Of a stretch of DNA of 64,000 nt, positions 45,301 through 52,090 are shown in pieces. The stretch is taken from assembly GCF_002269505.1 (NCBI RefSeq), contig NZ_NQKQ01000014.1:1-64000 (forward strand), read 5' to 3'. The notes under the pieces were generated by a model, which was not told the DNA's origin, made no database searches, and was given only the letters and a program-made list of their open reading frames with translations. A program made the translations under genes and the position numbers. Each line of letters begins with the position of its first letter. The first letter of the stretch is position 1. The DNA comes from Pseudomonas fragi (GTDB lineage Bacteria; Pseudomonadota; Gammaproteobacteria; Pseudomonadales; Pseudomonadaceae).

Positions 45301-47436
45301 ATCCAGTTGCAGCCGGGCATTTTCCGAAGACACATTCACGCCTTGCTGCATTTGCCCGATGAAGTGCTCGATGCTTTCACTCAACTGCACACGTCGCATG
45401 CTGTCGGCCAGCGCGGGCGATGGTGGCAGATTGTCCATGTGCAGCCTGCGCAGTACTTCCTCACCGGTATGGGATGCCGCCAGAATATGCTCGGCCGCTG
45501 TTTGCGAGATACGCTCGGCCGCAGGCCCCAGACGACGGAACAACTGCATGGGCGACATGCGCCGGGGGTCCTCGATTTCAAGCCTCCAGCCACCGCTCCC
45601 GTTGTGCCTGACTTGCGGGGTATAGGCCTGCGATTCAACGGGGTGCTGGATATGCCCCCTCTGCGACCCACTTTCAATCCGTACCTGAAACACCTTGTCT
45701 TGCAGCTTGATAAATTGCTTGTCGCTTATGCTGTAGAGCCCTTGCCCATCGGGCTCAAGGCCGTCAAGGGACACAGTCGGGTTTTCGTAGAGCCTGAGGT
45801 CAGGCCGCCACAGACGTTTTTGGCCTTTGACTGATTTGACTGCGACCAATCCATCCACGACCGGCGAAGGCCGCACGGCCCTGGCGACGCCACTACTGCC
45901 GGCAGCCAGGGCGATGTTCTGGGCGATATCAAACAAATGCTCCAACGCGGCTGCCCGGTCTCCCCGTTGCCAGGCCTGGATGCCGTCATACACCTCTAGC
46001 CCAAGCTGGACGACACTGCTCGCCAGCAAAATCTCGCCCAATACAGGTACAAATCCCAAGGCAACCATCAACAAACTGGACCCGATATTCAGAAAGGATA
46101 CCTGGCGCGCCAAGCGGCTTTTTGAGTCTTCATCTTCAGTGGGAACGATCAGTAACCGGGCATCATCTTTTATCTGCGCCAGTTGCAGGCTCCAGGCCAG
46201 CACAAATGGATCTTCAGTCTTGGGCAAGTGGAGTGTCTCGCTCATCAGTGCCGGTTCATTGATGATCGGCGGACGACGCAGCAACAGCGAATCCCAGGTC
46301 ATGTTTTTTACATCCGTGCGGCGCATGAACTCGGCACGATAACGAAGGGGAACCAATTTAAAGAAAAAGTTGGCAAACTCACTGTTTTTTAACCACTCTC
46401 GCAGCGTGGCTTTTAACAAGTCGAATGATTCAAATTGGTGAAATGTGCCGTTCGGACTGTTCGGCAGATACAACACACAAGGCTGGGGCTGGTCCGGAAA
46501 CAGGTAATGTGGCCATAAAACAATAATTCCGGGAATTTCAAAACCCATGATTTGCAACGTGCCATGCCCTGCATGCACATAAGATGACTCTGCCTGCGGC
46601 GGACTTAAAAAACCCGATGCAAAGTTATAGGTTTGCGCAGTTATGTCTTCTTTCATATACGCCATATGCAAGGCACAGGCAAATTCCTGGCGTATGTTCT
46701 GAGCAAAATAAAAGTGCAACTTGTAAGCCTTGGAATTGGCATCATCGGCTTGTAAGTTGTCATCCGCCGGATGAAAAATACGTGTCAAATGCCATTGATA
46801 CTGCATGCCCAGATTCAAGTCACGACAGATCCGCGCAAAGTCTTCGGGCTTGAGTGCCGCCTGCTCGATCTGCTGCGTACCGCTGACGGCATAGATGAGC
46901 GAGCCCTGGTCAAAGCCTCCCTCGGCGGTCTCGAAAGCTTCATAGTTTTGCAAGGCCGCCTGCAACAGGCTGTGATGGCTGATGCTGGATACCAGGTTCA
47001 GTTCCAGCGATTCAGGAGTAAGAACGTCGGGCAAGGCCAACTGGATCAGCGAATCAACCAGCCTGAGGTGCTGGCGGGCAACAAAAATCACCATGTTGCT
47101 CAAAAGCCGCACCTGCTTGATACCGAACTGCCTGGTGTCGACATCTACCCAGCCACGGGCTGCCAGAGCTTGCTTGAGCAACGGCTCGGCGAACAACTCA
47201 ATGGGTTGTATCCGCTCCAGTACCCTCGAGACTTCTCGCTGAGCCTCCTGACCCAGTTTGAAACTGGCGGAGAGGGCTTCACGCAACATCGGCGATGCAT
47301 TGGTAAACCAGGGGGCAAGCAATTGCGGGATATAGGATTGGTGCTGGTTTTCAACCGGCATGTTTGCCAGTCGACGCGCATGTTCAACAACGATGCGCTC
47401 AGGATCTGACAAGGGATGTTCAATAACGTCTGGCAT
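42340..47436 (-). CDS. Giant DUF6543-LRR-NEL protein (putative E3 ubiquitin ligase effector), 1698 aa
   Basis: It is a paralogue of the gene at 32992. The DUF6543-type N-terminal region contains the same hydrophobic segment (about 449-487, VALGFVPVLGEILLASSVVQ) and the same linker wording (RLWRPDL, RHNGSGGWRLE, FRRLG). A single block of leucine-rich repeats lies at about 1164-1305 (LRALSLTNNQLSELPAEIA). The NEL domain has the C-x-D motif in NTCADG (Cys1434) and a helical end. The ribosome-binding site at the ATG is weak. The domain order matches bacterial E3 ligases injected into host cells. The DUF6543 part and large size are typical of Pseudomonas forms whose secretion route is unclear. It sits between the cysI unit and sohB, which I believe lie close together in other pseudomonads. 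Confidence 0.85.
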   Translation of the reverse strand: MPDVIEHPLSDPERIVVEHARRLANMPVENQHQSYIPQLLAPWFTNASPMLREALSASFKLGQEAQREVSRVLERIQPIELFAEPLLKQALAARGWVDVDTRQFGIKQVRLLSNMVIFVARQHLRLVDSLIQLALPDVLTPESLELNLVSSISHHSLLQAALQNYEAFETAEGGFDQGSLIYAVSGTQQIEQAALKPEDFARICRDLNLGMQYQWHLTRIFHPADDNLQADDANSKAYKLHFYFAQNIRQEFACALHMAYMKEDITAQTYNFASGFLSPPQAESSYVHAGHGTLQIMGFEIPGIIVLWPHYLFPDQPQPCVLYLPNSPNGTFHQFESFDLLKATLREWLKNSEFANFFFKLVPLRYRAEFMRRTDVKNMTWDSLLLRRPPIINEPALMSETLHLPKTEDPFVLAWSLQLAQIKDDARLLIVPTEDEDSKSRLARQVSFLNIGSSLLMVALGFVPVLGEILLASSVVQLGLEVYDGIQAWQRGDRAAALEHLFDIAQNIALAAGSSGVARAVRPSPVVDGLVAVKSVKGQKRLWRPDLRLYENPTVSLDGLEPDGQGLYSISDKQFIKLQDKVFQVRIESGSQRGHIQHPVESQAYTPQVRHNGSGGWRLEIEDPRRMSPMQLFRRLGPAAERISQTAAEHILAASHTGEEVLRRLHMDNLPPSPALADSMRRVQLSESIEHFIGQMQQGVNVSSENARLQLDLLTRLDGWPADRVLRIVDMHGATVSEYGPSLEAVHPRLQIVEAQIKNGDLLKTTLECLSAEQIEGLLGQPVDGLEQQVQVLSRKLGSFARDTRSQLFSRLYQQGEVLTVQMSYLQKQFPSLPAGVMAELLEHLTPVEEATLDSTGRLPLHILEEARSYAQVLRLNRALEGLYFETLSNADSNTLAWHALVLLPDWPANQRLVLRDRTTGQVLSTVGNPNARYSQEFFKTAGEYQFYSATAENLYSSPDLIKCVANALSPSARMSLGLPVTDPAVVLSQKVADFAANNRAQGASALGMHRIKPWFRSPMRLAAGRVGYTLSGRAVLAGNEARPTVHRDLVAQIYPLMSDEQANQFLYRLDLSPAMTTRALVKLKADLSALRNDLDQWVESPIWSQPRNGPRVQVSLRDKRAISQALLHAWRRQTDTVHFAEHSGYVLDLKSWPVDCLPQLSTDFPHVSALRLSNSPNGKFPGTFLEKFSNLRALSLTNNQLSELPAEIASMHELLDLNLQGNQIVLNGRTASVLSALTRLKSLNLTGNTLGRRISVRRMADLEHLSLRYTGLLTWPEGVEALSHLQTLDLRNNAISRIPVEVFAPDRTAINRVTHLHDNPLSADSLRRLGNYRREHGINFGIEPRRQHVVQARGLFNWAPRPTFEETSLWSDLRGSLRSDDFFRVLEDLGASAQFLHGRESLRQRVWQVLNAMHDYRELREQLFEVSANPNTCADGIPMIFADLELRHRIFIAKSSAHPEVELLRLGHGLFRIELLDKHVQGIIDARIAAVHAEQSGFVQQLQALIDDVRPDFAPEPLVNMAPEQQQGVAYRLGTPQALRLAQRLSPADLQARIDRVEPLEVQMFYQVRLADELGLPARPKSMIFERMANVTSEQLETAKQHVMSWDTQAARTAYIEQQGFWEGFLEKKYPEHFKAVDSPLHERMQVLYLAREKLSSQDYVSKTREVGESRLQARQDLISQLTKEEIEKHPFQQAQP

Positions 47437-47622
47437 GGCATGGGCTCGATCGACAATTCGAGCCTTCAGCTTATAGATGATGCTAAACGTTAGTCGGTTG
47501 ATTACTTGATAATAAACCGGGTTACTTTATTTAATAATACGCATTAAACAATAATTAATTACCGCACTAAAAACAGACTTGGGCACAGTGGCTACTTTCA
47601 AGTACCCGCCGTGCCCGTCAAC

Positions 47623-48642
47623 TTACCAGAAGCGTGATTGTGTCAAACGGTTCCATAACGAATCAACCACATGCTCGGCCGAACTGCTGGCCGCCAGGCC
47701 CACGCGCTCCTGCAGACTTTTGCGCTGGGCATAGTGCAAGTGATACAGCTGGGCATTCGCTGCCCGTTCGGACAAATACTCATCGCTGGTTTTCAATTCG
47801 TCGACCAGCAGCTTCTCAACGGCGGCAACACCCAACCACACTTCGCCAGTAGCCACTTCATCTATCGCCAGTTGCGGGCGGTACTTGGATACAAAGTTCT
47901 TGAACAACTGGTGGGTGATATCCAGGTCTTGTTGAAACTTCTCACGACCTTTTTCGGTATTTTCGCCAAATACGGTGAGGGTGCGCTTGTATTCACCCGC
48001 CGTCAGCACTTCGTAGTCAATATCGTGCTTCTTGAGCAGGCGATTGACGTTGGGCAACTGCGCCACCACACCGATGGAGCCCAGGATCGCGAAAGGAGCG
48101 CTGATGATCTTCTGGCCGATGCAGGCCATCATGTAGCCGCCGCTGGCCGCAACTTTATCGATGCAGATGGTCAACGGGATGCCCGCCTGACGGATACGCG
48201 CCAATTGCGACGACGCCAGGCCATAGCTGTGCACCATGCCGCCACCGCTTTCCAGGCGCACGACCACTTCATCAGTCGGCTTTGCCAGGGTCAGCAACGC
48301 AGTGATTTCGTGACGCAGGCTTTCAGTGGCAGAAGCTTTGATGTCACCGATAAAGTCCAAAACAAAGACCCGAGGTTTGTCATCAGGCTGTTTTTTCTGT
48401 TTTTTGTCCGCTTTGCCGGTCTGTTTGTGCAGTGCCTTAAGCTGGCTCTTGGACAGCAACGATTGCTCCAGACGCTCACGCAGCCCCTTGTAGAAATCAT
48501 TCAGTTTGACCACCTGCAACTGCCCGGTAGCGCGACGGCCCTTGCCACGCAGTGCTGCAAGGGTCACCAGCACCACCACAATGGCAACCACCAGGGTCAC
48601 GGTTTTAGCCAGAAAACTGGCGTACTCGGCAAGAAATTCCAC
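47623..48642 (-). CDS. sohB: SohB-type S49 membrane protease
   Basis: This 339-aa protein has an N-terminal membrane helix (about 12-32) and a Lys-rich linker (KADKKQKKQPDDK). An S49 (signal peptide peptidase A-like) domain carries the catalytic Ser in KVAASGGYMM (about 168) and the Lys of GEYKRTLT (about 219). The periplasmic protease faces outward from the inner membrane. Substrates are unknown. The ending and length match pseudomonad SohB. Confidence 0.92.
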   Translation of the reverse strand: MEFLAEYASFLAKTVTLVVAIVVVLVTLAALRGKGRRATGQLQVVKLNDFYKGLRERLEQSLLSKSQLKALHKQTGKADKKQKKQPDDKPRVFVLDFIGDIKASATESLRHEITALLTLAKPTDEVVVRLESGGGMVHSYGLASSQLARIRQAGIPLTICIDKVAASGGYMMACIGQKIISAPFAILGSIGVVAQLPNVNRLLKKHDIDYEVLTAGEYKRTLTVFGENTEKGREKFQQDLDITHQLFKNFVSKYRPQLAIDEVATGEVWLGVAAVEKLLVDELKTSDEYLSERAANAQLYHLHYAQRKSLQERVGLAASSSAEHVVDSLWNRLTQSRFW

Positions 48643-48849
48643 AGCCTCTCCTTGAAAACGTCTGCAGCCCTCGGGTCAGGGCTGCGCAATGACAACCAGC
48701 ATACCGGCGCCAACCGGGGCCTGCCAGCCGTGAAACACCTTGATCAGGGGCATTGGCAGCAATTCAAACAAGCGTATGTTTTTTCATTGACAGCCACTTG
48801 CCATCCTCCTAACCTCGCCTGACTTTCAGTGCTCAGGAATGACGCGCAC

Positions 48850-49560
48850 GTGGGCAGCATCTATTTGATCAGACATGGCCAGGCCTCCTTCGGTGCAGAC
48901 AACTACGACAAGTTGTCGCCACTGGGCGTGCACCAGGCGCAAATTGCCGGTCAGCATCTGGCCGACCTTGGCCTGCGCCTTGACCGCTGCCTGTCCGGTG
49001 ACCTTTCGCGCCAGCAAGACACCGCGCACCATGCCCTTGCACAACTGCGTGCCGCCGGCCTGCCTGCTCCAACCATAGAAACAGACGCTTCATTCAACGA
49101 ATTCGATGCGTTCGCCGTGCTTGAGGCCCTGCTTCCCGGCCTGCTCCCGGACGAGCCCGAAGCACTGCAGGCGATGAACAATGCCGCCCACAATCCGGCC
49201 GAGTTCCAGCGCATCTTTGAGCTGATCATCGACCGCTGGCTCAGCGGCACCTGGGACACCCCCGGCCTGGAAACCTGGCTGGGCTTTGTCGAACGGGTCC
49301 AGGCCGGACTCAATCGTCTTCTTGACCTTGCCAAAGGCCAGCAGAACATTGCCGTGTTCACCTCTGCCGGCACCATTACGGCGCTGATCCACATACTGAC
49401 CCAAATTCCGGCCACCGATGCCTTCAAGCTCGGCTGGCAAATCGTCAATACCTCGCTCAGCCAGCTCAAATTCTATGGCCGCGAGGTCACCCTGGCTTCC
49501 TTCAACAGTCATGTGCATTTGCAACTGTTGAAGACGCCGTCACTCATCACCTATCGTTGA
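48850..49560 (+). CDS. Histidine phosphatase superfamily protein
   Basis: This protein has about 236 aa from the GTG at 48850 (VGSIYLIRHGQ). Another GTG at 48829 would add seven residues and has no better ribosome-binding site. The phospho-His is in LIRHGQASFG, and the second half has TSAGTITALI where many family members carry a catalytic H. Branch-1 phosphatases act on many small phosphates, and the substrate is unclear. A start without ATG and with loose AGGA spacing suggests modest translation. It is first in a run with SCP2, phosphotransferase and SDR genes. Confidence 0.85.
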   Translation: MGSIYLIRHGQASFGADNYDKLSPLGVHQAQIAGQHLADLGLRLDRCLSGDLSRQQDTAHHALAQLRAAGLPAPTIETDASFNEFDAFAVLEALLPGLLPDEPEALQAMNNAAHNPAEFQRIFELIIDRWLSGTWDTPGLETWLGFVERVQAGLNRLLDLAKGQQNIAVFTSAGTITALIHILTQIPATDAFKLGWQIVNTSLSQLKFYGREVTLASFNSHVHLQLLKTPSLITYR

Positions 49561-49617
49561 GCGTCGGCAACCGCGGCCTTCGGGCCGCCGTACTCCACCC
49601 TATATAAGGATCGAACC

Positions 49618-49932
49618 ATGACTTCTGTAGCTGATGCCGTTCAAGCAATGAAAGCCAAATTCAACCCAGCCGCTGCTGCAGGCCTGGACCTGGTATTTGG
49701 TTTCCGCATTGATGAAGACAAGCACTTCTCGCTGATCGTCAAAGACAGCACCTGTGAACTCAAGGAAGGCGAAAACCCGGACGCCCAGGTGACTCTGGTG
49801 ATGGACGGCGAAACCCTGGAAGGCATCGTCAGCGGCGAGACCGACGGCATGCAGGCATTTATGGGCGGCAAGTTGCGCGCTGAAGGCGACATGATGCTGG
49901 CCATGAAGCTGAGCGAACTGTTCCCGGCTTAA
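49618..49932 (+). CDS. SCP2 sterol-binding domain protein
   Basis: This 104-aa protein covers one SCP2 domain, with FNPAAAAGLDLVFGFRI, VTLVMDGETLEGIVSGETDGMQAFMGGKLRAEGDMMLAMKL. SCP2 proteins bind lipids or acyl-CoA in a hydrophobic tunnel. The ATG follows AAGGATC. In this setting it may present acyl-CoA to the phosphotransferase and SDR downstream. This is inference from neighbours. Confidence 0.92.
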   Translation: MTSVADAVQAMKAKFNPAAAAGLDLVFGFRIDEDKHFSLIVKDSTCELKEGENPDAQVTLVMDGETLEGIVSGETDGMQAFMGGKLRAEGDMMLAMKLSELFPA

Positions 49933-49943
49933 GCCACAGGCAA

Positions 49944-49980
49944 CAAAAAAACCGAAGCCCACGACGCTTCGGTTTTTTTT
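49944..49980 (+). terminator. Terminator after the SCP2 gene
   Basis: An A-run, ACCGAAGC, a loop, GCTTCGGT and a run of eight T. Strong. Confidence 0.92.
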
Positions 49981-50132
49981 GCTCTGTGCTTCACTCAAAC
50001 AGTCTTATCAAGGAGGCTGATTCCCCATTAACACCCCTGCCTATTTAGGCCGTGCCTGCCTTGTCGCACCCCGGGTTGCCCATTAGATTAGCGAATGTTG
50101 TCAGGCCACAAATATAAGCAGAAGAGATAAAC

Positions 50133-51200
50133 ATGGCGCTTACCGACTCATCCACCCGCATCCGCCCTGGCGAAGAACTCGACGCCAGCCGCATTGACTC
50201 CTACCTCAAGGCACATATCCCCGGCCTTGTGGGCGCACCTGCGATCAGCCAGTTCCCCGGCGGCGCCTCGAACCTGACCTACCTGATTGAATACCCGGGC
50301 AAAGAGTTGGTGCTGCGTCGGCCGCCCTTTGGTCACAAAGCCAGATCAGCCCACGACATGGGTCGCGAATTTCGCATCCTCAATCAGCTCAAGCACGTCT
50401 TCCCCTACTGCCCCGAGGCCTATGCCCACTGCACCGACGAAAGCCTGATCGGCTCCGGGTTCTATGTCATGGAACGGGTCAAGGGCATCATCCTGCGCTC
50501 GGATCTGCCGCAAGAACTGGCATTGGGCCCCGACGCCACCCGAAGCTTGTGCAAAAGCTTTATCGACAAACTGGTGGAGTTGCATCGCGTTGATTACAAC
50601 GCCTGCGGCCTGGGTGACCTGGGTAAACCACAAGGCTATGTGCAGCGCCAGATCAGTGGCTGGAGCGAGCGCTATGAAAAGGCCCTGACCCCGGATGCAC
50701 CCCGCTGGCAAGCCGTAAAAGACTGGCTGCAGGCCAAGATGCCGGCCGACCACCCGACCCCGGCCATCGTTCACAACGACTACCGCTTTGATAACGTGAT
50801 ACTTGACCCTGGCGACCCGATGCAGATTATCGGTGTACTGGACTGGGAACTGACCACCCTGGGTGATCCGCTGATGGATCTGGGCAACACCCTCGCCTAC
50901 TGGATCGAAGCCGATGACCCGGCACCTGTACAGTTGATGCGGCGCCAGCCGAGCAACGCCCCAGGCATGTTGACCCGCCGCGAATTCGTCGATTACTACG
51001 CCGAACGTTCCGGGATCCAGATAGACAACTACGACTTCTACTACACCTATGGTCTGTTTCGTCTGGCGGGTATCGTTCAACAGATCTACTACCGCTACTA
51101 CCACGGCCAGACCGCGGACAAACGCTTTGCGCAGTTTGTGCAGATGAACGCCCTGCTTGAGCAGATGAGCCTCAACATCATTCGCCGCTCCTGCCTCTAA
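50133..51200 (+). CDS. Phosphotransferase family protein (APH fold, ACAD10/11-like)
   Basis: In this 355-aa protein the aminoglycoside phosphotransferase fold is clear. The nucleotide loop is FPGGASNLTYLIEY, catalytic VHNDYRFDN is at about 214-222, and the metal-binding Asp is in VLDWELTTLGDPLMDL. Homologues are often fused or linked to acyl-CoA dehydrogenases (ACAD10/11) and phosphorylate 4-hydroxyacyl-CoA during degradation of such acids. It is followed by an SDR 23 bases later, consistent with a small acyl-CoA pathway. It is not likely a drug-resistance gene. Confidence 0.88.
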   Translation: MALTDSSTRIRPGEELDASRIDSYLKAHIPGLVGAPAISQFPGGASNLTYLIEYPGKELVLRRPPFGHKARSAHDMGREFRILNQLKHVFPYCPEAYAHCTDESLIGSGFYVMERVKGIILRSDLPQELALGPDATRSLCKSFIDKLVELHRVDYNACGLGDLGKPQGYVQRQISGWSERYEKALTPDAPRWQAVKDWLQAKMPADHPTPAIVHNDYRFDNVILDPGDPMQIIGVLDWELTTLGDPLMDLGNTLAYWIEADDPAPVQLMRRQPSNAPGMLTRREFVDYYAERSGIQIDNYDFYYTYGLFRLAGIVQQIYYRYYHGQTADKRFAQFVQMNALLEQMSLNIIRRSCL

Positions 51201-51223
51201 GCCCGAGATCACAAGGAATCAGC

Positions 51224-51991
51224 ATGTCCAGGACCCAACTGTTCGACCTTGATGGCAAAATTGCCTTTGTGTCCGGTGCCAGCCGCGGCATCGGTGAAGC
51301 CATCGCCAAATTGCTGGCCCAGCAAGGGGCCCACGTGATTGTTTCGAGCCGCAAGCTCGAAGGCTGCCAGCCAGTGGCCGATGCGATCATCGCCGAGGGT
51401 GGCAAGGCCACGGCGATCGCCTGCCATATCGGCGAAATGGAGCAGATCATCCAGACCTTTGCACGCATCCGCACCGACTTTGGCCGCCTCGACATTCTGG
51501 TCAACAACGCGGCGACCAACCCGCAGTTCTGCAACGTGCTGGACACCGACCTCAGTGCCTTTCAGAAAACCGTGGACGTGAACATTCGCGGTTACTTTTT
51601 TATGTCTGTAGAGGCCGGCAAGCTGATGCGCGAACACGGCGGCGGCAGCATCATTAACGTAGCCTCGATCAATGGTGTCTCGCCCGGCGTGTTCCAGGGC
51701 GTGTACTCCATAACCAAGGCCGCAGTGATCAACATGACCAAAGTGTTTGCCAAGGAATGCGCAGGCTTTGGCATCCGCTGCAATGCCCTGCTGCCGGGCC
51801 TGACCGACACCAAATTTGCCTCGGCGCTGGTCAGCAACGACGCCATTCTGAAAACTGCCTTGCAACAGATCCCACTCAAGCGCGTAGCGGCCCCCGCCGA
51901 AATGGCCGGGGCCGTGCTGTACCTTGCCAGTGATGCGTCCAGCTAGACCACCGGCGTTTCGCTGAATGTGGATGGTGGCTTTTTGTCCTGA
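51224..51991 (+). pseudogene. Short-chain dehydrogenase interrupted by a late amber stop
   Basis: The reading frame starts at 51224 with AAGGA upstream (MSRTQLFDLDGKIAFVSGA). It shows the NAD(P) loop GASRGIG and the catalytic YSITK. It runs to a TAG at 51944-51946, after SDASS, where the family has an aromatic residue (usually SDASSYTTG). The same frame then continues TTGVSLNVDGGFLS and stops at the TGA ending at 51991. A single base change (TAC or TAT to TAG) therefore removes the C-terminal 15 residues, including the conserved VDGG motif that helps form the dimer and cofactor side. Otherwise it is a normal SDR of 255 residues. Sequencing error, true mutation or readthrough are all possible. 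Confidence 0.75.
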
Positions 51992-52029
51992 GCCGGGCAT
52001 CCTGCAAAATTTGAAACAACACCCATTTC

Positions 52030-52057
52030 TGTGGGAGCGAGCTTGCTCGCTCCCACA
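52030..52057. repeat. Short REP palindrome
   Basis: TGTGGGAGCGAGC-TT-GCTCGCTCCCACA, a near-perfect hairpin of the pseudomonad REP type between the SDR and the RHS gene. Confidence 0.9.
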
Positions 52058-52090
52058 GGGGATTTGTGACATTCGCAACACGTTACCCCA

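Noticed and set aside
47671..48822. Open frame opposite sohB
   Set aside because: No motif, and the S49 protease on the other strand explains the sequence.
50133..51200. Aminoglycoside resistance gene
   Set aside because: The APH fold is present, but the sequence and neighbours (SCP2, SDR) point to the acyl-CoA-linked ACAD10/11-type phosphotransferases.
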